Shown: positions 10,705 through 23,036 of the stretch, piece by piece
Layout: each line of letters begins with the position of its first letter
Position numbering within the stretch: the first letter of the stretch is position 1
Assembly: GCA_036186865.1 (NCBI GenBank)
Contig: AP025053.1
Location: forward strand, 11,783,403 to 11,847,402
Length of the DNA stretch: 64,000 nucleotides
Direction: 5' to 3'
From: Eustoma russellianum
Taxonomy: Eukaryota; Streptophyta; Magnoliopsida; Gentianales; Gentianaceae
The notes under the pieces: generated by a model
What the model was told of the DNA's origin: nothing
The model's database searches: none
Seen by the model: only the letters and a program-made list of their open reading frames with translations
Translations under genes and position numbers: made by a program

Positions 10705-10761
10705 TGTAGAAATAAGAGGGTTTGAATGATTTCAAAATAAGAAATTTGAATGCATATATAT
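10705..10761 (+). repeat. E1 3' LTR stub
   Basis: The first 57 bp match the start of the 5' LTR at 2277 essentially base for base, up to the TA run, where LINE sequence begins. The rest of this LTR is missing. Confidence 0.85.
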
Positions 10762-12570
10762 CTCCCCCGCATTGCATCGGATCATACGCCACTGCTACTA
10801 ATATGTCGACAGGCTATGGGTTCGCAGCGATGCACTTTTCGTTTCTTAAGTTCATGGCTGCAACACCCAGACTTTCATGCTTACATGCGAGATGCATGGA
10901 CTGCGTATCCAACAACGGGTGGAATGTATGGTTTTTATAATAAATTGTTTAAGCTCAAAAAGGATGTGCAACAATGGAACAAAGAAATATTTGGTAATAT
11001 TTTCTCTAGAGTCCAACATGCGGAGGCACAGCTTACACAAGCCGAACGACAGTGGGACATCCAGCCGACAGAGGCAAATCGTACAGAGTATCATCGCGCA
11101 AAGGCACAATATCAACAAGCAGCTTCTTATGAAATGCATTATTGGAAACGAAAAGCTAGAGTCCGATGGTTGAAGGATGGAGATGCCAATACTCGCTATT
11201 ATCATTCTATTGTCAAAGGCCGACGTTTACATCTTAAGATTCAGCAAATCCAAACATCTACTGGTCTTATTTGTACTGTCCCTAATGATATAATGATTGA
11301 AGCTGTGTCTTTCTATACATCTTTATTTGCGAAAGAGCTACGGGCAACTATGATCAAATTCTATGTCATATTCCAACTCTGCTTTCCTCAGAGGACAACG
11401 CCTCTCTAACGCAAATTCCGATGCCTGATGAGATCAAGACAGCGGTTTGGCATTTGGATCCACATAGTGCAGCGGGACCTGATGGTTTTGATGGTAATTT
11501 TTATAGATCTTGCTGGTCAATTATACACACGGATGTTTCTTAGCAGTTCAGGAATTTTTTCTTGGCGTTCCGCAACCCAAAGTTATGGCTAGTGCATTGA
11601 TTACATTAATTCCAAAGAAAGCTTCACCTACTACATTCAGTGATTATCGTCCTATATGTCTCACTAACTTCATCAGTAAAGTCTGTACCAGAATTGTTGC
11701 TACTCGTTTGAGTAAGTTATTACCACGTTTGATATCTCCAGAACAACGGGCTTTCTTCTGGGTATGGACATTTCAACATCAGTTTTATTGGCCCGTGAGA
11801 TGATTCATATGCTTGATCGAGGGGGTTCACAACTCTGTCTTAAGTTGGATATGATGAAAGCTTTTGACAGAGTTAGCTGGGAATACTTGGAATTAATCCT
11901 TCAGGCCTTCGGATTTTCAGGTTTTATCACACGTATTATTCTGAATCATTTGAGTGCTACCACGTTTGCAGTCTTGATCAATGGTCAGCCATCTCTTCTT
12001 TTCGCCCATTTAGAGGAGTAAAGCAGGGAGATCCATTATCTCCTTTATTATTTATTTTAGCAGCAGAAGGTTTTAGCAGAGGCTTAAATGCTTGACAGCA
12101 GCAGGTGTTGTACAGCCGTTCCGTCTGGGACGTATAGTTTCCAATCACGCACTTGGCTTATGCGGACGACCTTCTGATATTTCCTTCGAGGTACACAGCG
12201 AAACTTGCGCCACTTTCATACATTTCTTACACAATATGAAACTGCTTCAGGCCAGAAAGTGAACTTCCAAAAAAGTAGTATTACCTTCGGCTGCTGTTAC
12301 TCCACAGCAACGTCAACTTTTATCAATACTCTGGGCATGCGTCTCTCAACTCTTCCATTTCGATATCTTGGATCCTTTTTACACAAGGGTATCTCTCGTT
12401 CTCATCACTGTGTCTCGCTGCTACAGCATATAGACGACAGACTTCAAGGGTGGCACTCCAAATTATTATCTGCTGCAGGCCGACTTGTGTTGTTACAATC
12501 TGTAATTGCTGCGTTACCTCTTCATGTTATGGCGGCGGGTGGCATACCAAAGTCTGTCATAAAATAATTC
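10762..12570 (+). pseudogene. LINE endonuclease tail and reverse transcriptase, frameshifted
   Basis: LPRIASDHTPLLL is the C-terminal end of an APE-type endonuclease. The linker follows (QWNKEIFGNIF, VRWLKDGDANTRYYHSIVKGRR). RT motifs follow in changing frames: AAGPDGFDGNFYRSCW, LITLIPKK, DYRPICLTN, KLDMMKAFDRVSWEYL (first catalytic Asp), GVKQGDPLSPLLFILAAEG, AYADDLLIF with YADD at 12159-12170, SGQKVNFQKS and PFRYLGSFLHKG, then the LLSAAGRLVLLQSVIAALPLH block. The catalytic motifs are still legible but the reading frame breaks near 11330, 11530, 11760, 12010 and 12090-12200. It once did target-primed reverse transcription. Confidence 0.87.
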
Positions 12571-13936
12571 ATCGCAAGATGGCTGCATTTTATTGGGGTC
12601 GACGACATCATTGGGTCTCCTGGACAAATATTACCAAGCCCAAGCTGAGGGAGGATTAGGCCTACGGGATTTAAATATTTACAAAAGGCATATCATTGTC
12701 GTATTTGGTGGTCTTATCACAGCACTCAACTTTATGGAGCAGATTCATGCATGCAAAATACGGTCAGCGACTTGACTATCTTCCTCGGCTAACAGATTCA
12801 CCTATCTGGAAGACTATCTGCCGGATTCATTCTTTCTGCTTAATGCACACAGTGAGACAGGATGACCACTCACATGGTTACCCACGCGCTGGGAGAATTT
12901 TCACTCAAGAGTGCCTATGACATCTGCAGGACCTCCTCTCCAACCGTGCTGTCGGCCTCTTTTATTTGGTCCAAGCATCATTCTCCCTCTATCAGACTGT
13001 TCTTATGGCGTATATTTCATTCAGCATTGCCTTTTCAGGATTATATTGGACGATACATTGCGGCGCAACCAACACAATGCCCTTTCTGCAAGTGCCATTC
13101 GGCCACAACAGATCATGTTTTCTTATCTTGCTCTTACGTTCACCCTATATGGTATTATTTTGCAAGTGAGTTGCATTGTCCCCTTCCTTCTTCGTTGCAA
13201 CTACGTCAGTATCTTCTTGCATGGTGGTATCGGTCATTCTTCTCTTATTGGGGTTTATAAAATAGTGATTCCTGCCATCATTGTCTACAACATTTGGTGT
13301 GCTTATACTTCATGGTATATGGGGACAAAACAACTTTTACAACAGTTTCCCTACGATCATCCATCCATTATGATATTACTCTGTGGCACAAAAGAATAGG
13401 AGGTTCTAAACTTGCTACCTATCCAAGGCAGATTTTCAGTTGGCTTCCTCCCCCTAGACCACCTCGACCAGTCATAGTTTCGATGGATTACACCACCGTC
13501 GGGCCGATTGAAACTCAATGTGGATGCTGCAGTGGGGCAGCACTTTGCAGCAGGAGTGCCATATTACGTACTCATACTGCTTATGTCTAGGAGCCATCTC
13601 ATTCCGGCTCCCGCAATGCACTCCACTTCATGCAGAGATCCAAGCTGTACTTTTTGGTCTTCTTTATTTCCTTCCGTTTTAACCGTTCAATTATCCTCAG
13701 AGTCAGATTGCCGCCCAACTCACTGATCGGCTAATGCATTCCAATGCCATCCATGGGAATTCTCATCTTAGTTGGCTTTCTTCATTTAGTTCATTCTCAA
13801 CGGCTCTCAAGCAGTCAAATTTATCGTGAAGCAAATATGGCGGCACATTACTTAGCACAGCAGGCGATGTATACCCAAGGACGACATATTATACCCTCGA
13901 CTACTCTCCCATCTTTAGTCAGAGCGGCTGTCACTT
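12571..13936 (+). pseudogene. LINE C-terminal region: zinc region and RNase H, broken
   Basis: GGLGLRDLNIY, then FIWSKHHSPSIRLFLWRIFH and CPFCKCHSATTDHVFLSCSYVHPIWYYF, a zf-RVT-like Cys/His region usual downstream of plant LINE RT. LKLNVDAAVGQ near 13510 opens an RNase H domain and YREANMAAHYLAQQA (13822-13866) is near its end. Frames change several times. The last codons run straight into inverted LTR sequence, so the natural stop and 3' UTR are lost. Confidence 0.78.
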
Positions 13937-14040
13937 TAGTTCATTAATGGTGGCACCTGAAAATAGCGCCAATTAGTAGACAATATTCTCATCAATTTTA
14001 TCTATTGATTTATTTTTCTCTTAAAATAAATCACCAATTA
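13937..14040 (-). repeat. Inverted Sirevirus LTR scraps at the LINE junction
   Basis: About 32 bp (13935-13966) is the exact reverse complement of the LTR segment near 2503-2534 (contains GGTGGCACCTGAAAATAG). It is joined to further inverted-looking LTR pieces (ATTAGTAGACAATATTCTCATC-like, also near 47150), which come from about 1.3 kb further into the LTR and seem partly duplicated. The pieces are out of order, so this is a rearrangement scar. Confidence 0.65.
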
Positions 14041-15504
14041 GTAAACATCCATGTATCACATGCTGAAATTCAGCATGTCAAGACTAGTAATGGCCGATTT
14101 TTTCATCTATTTTTGAGAAAAATTTTCTGGCTTAATTTATGTGATTATCTTGGAAGTTATGGTAATTGTTTTATGGTGATTTTGGCACATGTTTTAAGTG
14201 GAATTCTCAGATTTTCCTAGTCATCAAGTGATGACAACATTCGACCAATCAATGAGTGCCAAGTAAGCAAAGCTTAATGATCATCCAATTAGAAGATGTC
14301 AAGTAAGCAAGAACAAGTCACAATGATACCATATACTCTTCCAAGGACTTAGAAGATAATTTTCAAGAAGGGAAGAAGAGCATGGGGGCGGCCAACAATG
14401 TGATAAAAAGGAAGAAAGAAGGGCAAAACAAAAACAAGAACAAGAGTTGCAAATTCAAAGATCAAAAAGTGTTCTAGCCTTCTTCTACACTCTATTTCTT
14501 TCTTCTTTCTAAAAGCCTATTGTACTTACATTCATATACTTGAATAGTCTTCTCTTAGACCATCACATATTCTTTCATTGTTGTAAAAGATTGATCAAGG
14601 TGTGATTCAATCTTGGACTTGCGAGGTTGGTGGTGTTTGTGATCATTGTATTCTACTTACAAGGTTTGTAAAGTGTTGGAGTTGGTGTGTAACTCCATCA
14701 ACCCGTGGTAAGGTGTTTTTGTGTTGTGTGATTAGTGTGAACCGAGGAAGGTGTTCTTCGAAGACTGGAGTAAGGTTGTTTATAACCGAACCAGTATAAA
14801 ATTCTTGGTGTCATTTACTTTCAGCACTTATATTCTGTTTCAGCACTGTTTATCCTTTTTGATTACGTTCGTAAAAATAGTAAACGTTTTTCAAAAATTC
14901 TGTTTCAGCACTGTTTATCCTTTTCGATTACGTTCCTCGAAGACACACGTCTTAGGTTAATTTGGCACAAGTTTCAACCCTTTTGGATAAGTATAAGTCA
15001 ATCAAACATCCTAAGTTCTGAGACTAGTGCAGTCTGATTTTCAGGCTTGCAAAGGTTGAGACTTTGATCGTATTTGACTAACTTCCCAAAAGAATTTTTC
15101 AAAACTGTTTCAACCCATTTAAATACATCTTATAAGGGATTAGTATATAAATTTTCAGAGCATTTGGAAGGTTACACACAAATAGGAATAAAATTTGTCA
15201 AATCAGCCTACCGTTTCTGGCAGATTTGCGCAATCTGACCACCAACGATTTTTGAAGGGGTTAAAGGTTGAATTTAAATCTGAAAATTTTAGGAGACACA
15301 TATAACATCTGAGGCTAAGTGATCTCAAAATGTCAGAATTTTTGACGACCTACAACCTAGTTTTAAAAACGTTTTAAAACTGATCCTGAAAACAGAAACT
15401 GTTTTCAGAACTTGGTTTTTAGTTTAAACAAATTTTAAAAACCACATTTTCCGCACCCACTATTCAACCAACCTCCCTTCTAGTGGTGCCTTGTAGATCC
15501 TACA
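14041..15504 (+). repeat. Right half of a Sirevirus LTR, different subfamily from E1
   Basis: Runs from a CATGCTGAA palindrome (14058-14078) through the CCAAT pair, hairpin and TGTTTATAACCGAACC block to the LTR end CTACA at 15504. At many positions it agrees with the E2 LTR and not with the E1 5' LTR (for example CTGACCACCAACGA at 15235 against CTGAGTATCAACGG in E1). No primer site or internal region follows. Confidence 0.8.
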
Positions 15505-16896
15505 TTATTTGCCATCACCCATATTTTCTCTAGCTTATATAATTTTTTCGAGATTTTATACTATTTTTTCAAATTTTCTCTTATTATTTACTATTTATCA
15601 TATTAAGTTAAATTATTTACAAAAATTCAGAAATTTTAATATAAAATTTAATTTCACGATTTTCTATTTTCTAGAATTATTGATTAATTTTTTGAAATTA
15701 ATTTCCAATTTTTTGGAATTTTAATATGTTCTACTAATTATTATTTTATTATTTAATATCTATTATATTCTGAAATTAAATTATTATATTCCATTTTTTA
15801 ATCCAATCCGGACCTTTTTCCTGTCTGACCCGCGGCCCCGACCCAAAACTGAGCCGCCAGCTGTGGCCTTTTTTTCTTTTTTTTAATTATATGCAGCCTC
15901 ACCCAACCTATAGACTAGGCCTAGACCAGAGGCTGGTCCAGCCCGCTAGCTGCAGGTAGCTGCTCTGGAATCCGGGTCAAACAGTTCAGGTCAGTCAGTT
16001 CGGTTCAGCCCGGCCCGGCTGACTTGGATTTTCCTTTTTCTTTTTTATTTATTTCCCTTAAACTCTAATTTTCTTCTAACCTCAGTAACATCTTTAATTT
16101 AACAACAAATTGACCCAAACAAATTTCATTTAACCCCGTTTAACGCGACGCACATGCTGCACCAAGTACGTCAGTGTGTGGCAGGCGCTGTGCGTAGGCC
16201 TCATGCGCCTCCCCTGAACGCGTGTGTGTGCAACACGCGCTGCCGCACCAGCGTTGTTTTTCAATTTCTAGTCCAATTTTTTCCTTAATTCCAGGTTAGA
16301 TAGTCGTACTCTAAGGGCAAAAAACAAATTTTCCATCTGCCAAAACACAAAAAATCACATCTTTTCCATCCAAATAACACGTGCAAACCAAGCGTGAATT
16401 TTTCTCAAATAAAAAACACACACACGATGCATATACCGTCATACAGAGTAGAAATCATGCTTTGAATTGAACACATGAATTTAGCAATTAAAATAATAAT
16501 TCACATAAAGCAATTAGGATACTGATCGAGCATGCTTGATTTGTACCAAAACGAGGGGGAATAGATACCTATCTTTTGGCGAATTTCCTATGCGCAATTT
16601 CTTCCTTCTTCCTTCTCCTAACCTCGGCTGATCTTGCTGGTTTTTTTTTCCTTTTTTTTCAATTAAGGGGAGGCCAAATGCAAGAATGGGAGTAGGGTTT
16701 TGTGAGTTGAGACGTGTGTATATTTATAGAGGAGTATAGGGTGGTAGGATAAGTATAAGTAGTGTATCTTAGGTTAGCATTTAGTCTCCTAATGTAACTC
16801 TAATTGCAATTTAATTTTTATCTCTATCTTTTATTAAATACGTAAACTAATAATTATTTTATATATAATTTTTTAAGAAATAGTACGGTTGTAACA
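15505..16896 (+). repeat. Probable LTR remnant of an old gypsy-like element
   Basis: Very A/T-rich start, a G/C-rich middle (15810-16020 and 16140-16260), and a TATATTTATAGAGG TATA-like site near 16717 on the plus strand. It ends GTAACA at 16896, the complement of TGTTAC that opens the LTR-like sequence at 17670. The left part is missing. No coding potential is visible. Confidence 0.45.
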
Positions 16897-17669
16897 TTTG
16901 GACCAATAGAAATATTTTCCGATAAGATAACTTAGAACTTAAGTCTTGGTCCGAGCAATAGGGAATGATTTTAGAACTTAAGTTACAATATTAAAGTATC
17001 ACATTAATAATGAATTAGAAATAATCACAACCCCAACTAATAACTGATGATTTTAGATTAGGATACGATTACATGAAAAATTAAGTCACATATACCTAGG
17101 GTATATTTTTAGAATTGGGAATACGTAATTGGCCTAGGTTATGATGTGTAGTAGGACTATTAGTATAAGAATGATTTAGCAGGATAGTAACAAATAGGTT
17201 TGATAAATAAATTGCACAAAGGGTTTACAGTTAGGGTTAAGACGATGAACATTGAATTTTAAGAGTAGCATCAAAATGTTAGTCATAATAGGGTATAAGT
17301 TTCATAGCGATAAGTGTACGATATAGATGTAAAGTTAAGAGAATGATAAATTATACATATCTGTGGATTAATTGTGTATTCCGAGAAACGTCAAATTATA
17401 TGGATAGAATTAGTAGAGATAAGTTAAATTCAAGTAGCATGATTAAATAGCGGTTGATGTGAGGTAAGATATAACGGGTTAAAGTTAGCAGTTAAAATAA
17501 GTAAGAAGGGAAGTTCGCATAAATCGCAAAAGCATGAAGATAGTAAATATTAAGTTGAAGAATATATGAATAAGTAATGACAATAGAATTTAAGTATTTA
17601 AAATTCCTAATAGTAAGATCAATACGACTCCCAAGTTGCGAGGACAAAACTTTTTATGAGAGAAGAGAA
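16897..17669 (+). other. Non-coding internal remnant with pol-tail and purine-tract scar
   Basis: About 770 bp without ORFs. The end (near 17639-17669) has GCGAGGACAAAAC and a purine run AGAGAAGAGAA directly before TGTTACGACCC. This is a worn form of the GTTTCGAGGACGAAAC plus purine-tract block seen before the 3' LTRs of E3-E5, so the element was probably a gypsy-type derivative with a very short internal region. I found no convincing primer site after 16896. Confidence 0.4.
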
Positions 17670-17809
17670 TGTTACGACCCGCATTTCCACGTTCGTAGAA
17701 ATGAAATAAGATAAAAAATAAAACGAAAGTGTGATGTCGATAGAATTTTTGGTAGAATTAAAATTTTTGAATCAAGGTTTATTAGGATATCAGTAGTGTA
17801 TATATATAT
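17670..17809 (+). repeat. Start of gypsy-like 3' LTR, cut by E2
   Basis: Begins TGTTACGACCCGCATTTCC right after a purine tract and continues to the E2 target site TATAT (17805-17809). It resumes after E2 at 25996. Confidence 0.45.
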
Positions 17810-20800
17810 TGTAGAGAAAAAGGGGTTTGAGTTATTTTCAAATACATGATTTAAATGTGCTTAAAAACGTGCATGACATAAATTTGCATGATACATTGCA
17901 TATTACTTGCCTTATATAATTCACATATAATGTTGACGTACTAACGAGCCATGAAGCTTTAAAGCTTACATCAAATGGCAAACATTTGTTGTGTTTATAC
18001 TATTTTCAGGTGCCACCATTAATGAACTAAACTAGTTTATTAAGTGAAGTACTTAGTTAATTAAACTAAGGAGTTCATTAAAGGAAGCTACATTTGAACA
18101 AGGCACAAAGGCAACAGACTAAGAAAGAAAAGTCTCCTCCTCCTCTCTTCATTCATATACACGCATATATATACAAAAATATATATTTTCAGATTTTTTT
18201 TAAAAAGGCACATACACATGTATTCCAACGTACTACCGACACGTTATATATTTTACATACGTACGTTAACGTCACACCATCATACCTAACTCATATATAT
18301 GATTATATTCAGGTCTTATATCATATGATATAAGTCATGGTGATGACAAATTAAATACGACACGTTAAAGGTTCTAAACCGAAAATTGCCATATCGGACG
18401 AATACCAAAACTTCGCCAACGTGTCACGTACTTGCCATAATTAGATGGCCAGCCCATACACTTCAAAAGTACTTATTATTTTTGTGCATATGATGATATT
18501 CTCAGCCATAAAATCATTACATGTTGGCACACACAAATCACCCCACATTAAGGCCAAATTGTGGAGATTCCAATTTCAATTTCGTCACATGTTAATGGCG
18601 CCACTTTAGACCAGCCAAATGCTGAAAATTAAAGTTTATATTATATATATTATGTGTAACATAATATATATAACATGTGCAAAATTTTGGAATTTAATTA
18701 GAGAAAAATGGGTAATCGATAAACTCGAAAATTCGGTTTCCTACGTACACAACACATGGAACATTTTTGGCACATCATACTACACGTATATAGACACTTT
18801 TTGCATATGTTATACTTCTTAAAGAATTCTAGAAAATTAAATTAAGGGTTGATTGGAATATCACATGTGTGTATTATTAAATGTGCACTATTTTACAAAG
18901 TTTTGCAAAAATAAAATTCAGCACATGCATATACATATCATACACGCCTATACAGCTGAGTTGGAGCATATGTGGAGCCTTGTTGGCATATTGATTGGTC
19001 AAGAATGAAGCATACAAGTTGGTGACATAAAGGAATGAGCTACAAAAGGTAACATTTCAAACAATGTCACATTTGTAACACATGCTGAAAATTTCAGCAT
19101 GTGTGCTTTACAATGGCCGAATTTTATCTCTTGATAGACCATATTTTACCATCTTGAATCATGAAGATTAATTGAGGATGTTATGGTAATGTTTTGAATT
19201 AATTATGAAATTAAAATGGTGATATTTTAATATCACACATGCTGAAAATTTCAGCATGTGTACAATGTATAGTGGCTGAAATTTAGTCCACATTTGTGTC
19301 TAACTTTTATTCCATACATGATGAGAATATTACATACTAAATGATGATTGAATTGTTGGATTACATCAATACAAAATAGGCAATATTTTGAATAAGAGGT
19401 GGATGTTACACATGCTGAAATTTCAGCATGTGCAATACATGTCATGGCCGATTTTATCAACCTTTTTGGAGAAATATTATCTTGCTTAATTTATGTGATA
19501 ATCTTGGATGTTATGGCAACTATTTTATGATGATTTTGACACATGTTTTTAGTGGAATTCTCAGATTTTCTTAGTCATTCAAGTGATGACAACATTCAAC
19601 CAATCAATGAGTGCCAAGTAAGCAAAAGTTAAATGATCATCCAATGAGGAGGTGCCAAGTAAGCAAGATCATGTCACAACGATGCCACACATTCTCCCAA
19701 GGACTTAGAAGATAATTTTCAAGAGGGGAAGGCACCAATAGGGGGCGGCCAAAACAATTAAAAAGGAAGGAAGAAGAGCAAAAACAAGAACAAGAAAAAA
19801 GTTGCAAATTAAGAGATCAAAAGTGTTCTAGCCTTCTTCTTCTACACTCTCTTTCTTTCTTCTTTCTAAAATCCTATTGTACTTACATTCATATTCTTGA
19901 ATAGGCTTATTTTAGACCACCACACATTCTTTATCTTTGTAAAAGATTGATCAAGGTGTGATCAATCTTCAATCTTGCAAGGTGGTGGTGTTTCGTGCGA
20001 ATTGTATTCATCGTACAAGGTTTGTAAAGGGTTGGAGTTGGTGTGTAACTCCATCAACCCTGTGGTAAGGTGTTTTTGTATTATGTGATTAGTTTGAACC
20101 GAGGAAGGTGTTCCTCGAAGACTGGAGTAGGATGTTGATAACCGAACCAGTATAAAATCCTTGGTGTCTTTTACTTTCAGCACTGATTTTCTGTTTCAGC
20201 ACTGTTTACTGTTTTTAATCACGTTCGTAAAAATAGTAAACGAATTTCAAAAATCACGAAATTTTCAGGAAACATAACCACACGTTTTAAGGTTCTCTTG
20301 GCTTTCAACCCTTTTGGATAAGTATAAGTAATCAAACATCCAAAGTTCTGAGACTAGTGCAGTATGATTTTCAGGCTTGCAAAGGTTGAGACTTTGAGTG
20401 TATTTGACTAACTTCCCAAAAGAATTTTCCAAAACTGTTTCAACCCATTTAAATACAACATATAAGGGTTATTGGTTAAAATTTCAGAGCATTTGGAGTT
20501 ACATACAAATAGGAATTAATTATTGAAATCAGTCTATCGTTTCTGGCAGATTCGCACAATCTGACCACCAATAATTTTTGAAGGGGTTATAGGTTGAATT
20601 TAAATCTCAAATTTTTAGGAGACACTCATAACATCTGAGGCTAATCTCTCTCAAAATTTCAGAATTTTTGAAGACCTACAACCTAGTTTTAAAAACGTTT
20701 TTAAAACTGGTTCTGAAAACAGAAACTGTTTTCAGAAGTTGGGTTTTTGGTTCAAACTAATTTTAAAAACCACATGTTCCGCACCCATTATTCAACCCCC

Positions 20801-20829
20801 CCTTCTAATGGTGCCTTGCAGATCCTATA
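17810..20829 (+). repeat. E2 5' LTR, 3.02 kb
   Basis: Starts TGTAGAGAAAAAG. The end reads GATCCTATA where the 3' LTR has GATCCTACA, a change in the terminal bases. It carries the three palindromes, CCAAT pair (19600, 19641) and hairpin of the family. Confidence 0.88.
19078..19432 (+). repeat. Three CATGCTGAA palindromes in E2 5' LTR
   Basis: 19078-19104 and 19235-19261 each have 13-bp perfect arms with a single central A. 19409-19432 is a perfect 24-bp palindrome with arms CACATGCTGAAA. Spacing is 157 and 174 bp. The 3' LTR has the same three. Confidence 0.93.
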
Positions 20830-20831
20830 AT

Positions 20832-20843
20832 TGGTATCAGAGC
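20832..20843 (+). promoter_or_regulatory. E2 primer binding site (initiator-Met tRNA)
   Basis: TGGTATCAGAGC, two bases after the 5' LTR end, same as in E1. Confidence 0.92.
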
Positions 20844-20885
20844 GCAGGAACACTCACAACAAAAGGATCCAACGATCTACGTGAG

Positions 20886-22770
20886 ATGGCATCCACTAGT
20901 TATAGCACCGTGCAAGAAGGAATGTCAACCATAAGGCCTCTTCTCTTTGACGGTGAGTCTTTTGTTCAATGGAAGGTAAGAATGAAACTTTTCTTTATGG
21001 CAATAGATATTGATCTTTGGTCGATTATAGAAGATGGTCCTTTTGTTCCATCTAAGTTATCCACCGTAGACGGAGTCACACTAGAAGTTGTTAAACCTAG
21101 ACAAGAATATACAAGTGATGATATAAAGAAACTTAGCATGAATGCTAGGGCTATGCAATTGCTCCTAAATGGATTAAGTAAGAGTGAGTCTAGTTATGTC
21201 TCAAACTGTTCTAGTGCACAAGAAATATGGAGGATACTCGAAATGAAACACGAAGGCACGAGTCAAGTAAAAGAGTCAAAGATAAACATGCTTACGTCCA
21301 CACTTGAGTCGTTTAAACTATTGCCTAATGAATCTATTGTTGATATGGATCTTCGTTTGACTAACATCTACAATTCTCTTGAGTCTCTTGGTAAAGCTTT
21401 TACCATGAAGGAAAAAGTATAGAAAGTCTTGCGAAGCCTTCCATCCGAGTGGGACTCTAAAGTAACGGCCATAGAAGAAAGCAAAGAGACTAAATCGATT
21501 AAGATAGAAGAACTAATTGGATCATTTAAGGTATATGAAAACAAACTTGCTTTAAGACATTCTGAGTCCATTTCTAATAATGATAGGGCTATAGCATTTA
21601 AATCAAATGAATACGTCGTAGATGATAGTGACATAGATTCCGATGATGAGGACTTAATCATGATGGCTAAAAGATTAAGGAAAATATTGAGAAAATCGAT
21701 TAAACATAAGTCTACCTCATCTAAGGATCATAAAAATAAAAATAAGGAAATAAAGTGCTATGAATGCGGCAAACTTGGACATCTATCATATGACTGCCCT
21801 AATAAAGAAAAACAAACAAACAAATACCCTGACAAGGATCGGAACAAGAATAGACTCGTCTCAGAACCTAAGCAAAGGAGAAGAGCATTCAAAGCCTCCA
21901 CTTGGAGTGACACATCCGACTCTGAGACTGATGATATGGAAGAACACAAGGCACAAGTATGTTTTACATCTAAAGCATCAAATGAGGTATCTTCCGACTC
22001 TGATTCTGATTCTGAATGTTCTTATGATGATTTATTTAGTCAGCATAAGTTTTCAAAGACTCTTGCAAAAGAAAAGAAGCGATTAATTGAAGACAAGAAA
22101 TTGTTAGAATCTTCTAACAAAGATCTTGTGTCTCAATTAAACGATTCAAAAGAAGAGTCGTCATGCATTATAAATTCATTAAAGTCTGAAATTTCATCAT
22201 TGACATCCGAGAACACTGAATTGAAATCTGAGATTTCAAACTTGAAATCAAGGAATGCGGATGTAGAGAAAAAGGTGAAACAATTTGACACGGGATCTAA
22301 CATGCTGCATCGTATTATCTTATCACAAAAGCATGATAGTGACAAAACAGGTTTGGGATACGTTGAGACAAATGAAGCATCCACCAAACCAACTAAGTTC
22401 GTTGTGGTCTAAGAAAGTAGACACCCCAAAGCCAAAAACGGCGTCTAAGATGACGCAAAGACCTCTTCCCTCATCACGCCCCACTTCTTCATCATATCAT
22501 GTGAAATACAATTTTGTACCATATAGATATGAAAAGAAAAGAGTAATGCATACACGACATTCATTCCATCCATGCACTACACACACAAACACAAGGACAT
22601 ATCAAAAACGTCCTACATATAATGCGTATAAAGGAGTTCTTAGCCAAAGGCCAGATTCAGTTGCACCTAAGTATATTATGTTGGGCTTTCATCACCTTTC
22701 TCACCTTTTGGAAGACCTAGAAGGGTCACCCAAATTTGGGTACCAAAAGGGACATTTTCAAAGGGTTGAA
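20886..22770 (+). pseudogene. E2 gag, one nonsense codon and one frameshift
   Basis: Sirevirus gag. I chose the ATG at 20886 (MASTSYS), which matches the E1 start; the longer open frame upstream only reads through LTR and primer site. UBN2-type domain, then a CCHC zinc knuckle at 21756-21797, a Ser/Asp-rich acidic stretch, and a Lys/Glu/Ser coiled-coil-like stretch with repeated LKSEIS. A TAG at 21420-21422 stands where E1 has CAG (Gln), a C-to-T change. An extra G near 22407 shifts the frame in FVVSKKVDTP. Apart from these the frame is open for about 1.9 kb, much better kept than in E1. No protease follows. Confidence 0.87.
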
Positions 22771-23036
22771 TAAATAACCCTTACGAACGCACGTTATATG
22801 AAATGCATGATTTTTTTTTTCTTCATCTTTACATGCATCTTTTGATTTACTTTTCAAAATAAAGGGGGAGAGATAGCATGAATTAAAGGAGAGAGAGATA
22901 CTGATTGCATAAATCAAGGGGGAGCAGTTTTTGAAATTTAAAATTCAAATTTTGAATTTATGCATGTTTGAAGGGGGAGTGATAGTATTTAAATCATGAG
23001 TATAGGTTATTTTGAAAATCATCAAAAGGGGGAGAT
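22771..23036 (+). promoter_or_regulatory. E2 polypurine tract cluster
   Basis: Purine tracts near 22861-22872, 22904-22918 (worn), 22916-22924, 22971-22979 and the terminal AAAAGGGGGAGAT ending at 23036. The same layout as E1. The pol deletion ends just before this cluster. Confidence 0.82.

Larger units (their letters stand above)
2277..10761 (+). mobile_element. E1: decayed Sirevirus (Ty1/copia) retrotransposon, 3' LTR truncated
   Basis: The order is 5' LTR (2277-5339), initiator-Met primer site, gag, protease, integrase, reverse transcriptase, RNase H, a cluster of purine tracts, and the first 57 bp of the 3' LTR (10705-10761). LTR ends are TGTAG...CTACA. Domain order with integrase before RT is Ty1/copia; multiple GGGGGAG tracts before the 3' LTR and the gag type are Sirevirus traits. 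There is no env-like third ORF between RNase H and the purine tracts. Gag and pol carry many frameshifts and stops, so the copy is dead. CCCTT lies before the 5' LTR and TTATT after the LTR end at 15504; these do not match, so the two ends are not one simple insertion. Confidence 0.85.
10762..13936 (+). mobile_element. LINE (L1-type) fragment, 5' and 3' truncated
   Basis: Coding remnants in order: tail of the endonuclease (LPRIASDHTPLLL), linker, reverse transcriptase, zf-RVT-like zinc region, RNase H. There is no ORF1, no endonuclease N-terminus, no poly(A) tail and no target duplication. The left junction lies in a TA run of an LTR; the right junction runs into inverted LTR sequence. It is an L1-type plant LINE by its domain set. 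Confidence 0.85.

Noticed and set aside
2277..15504. E1 as one full-length element with a LINE simply nested in its 3' LTR.
   Set aside because: The LTR part after the LINE belongs to a different subfamily, an inverted LTR piece sits at the junction, the middle of the LTR is missing, and flanking bases do not form a target duplication.
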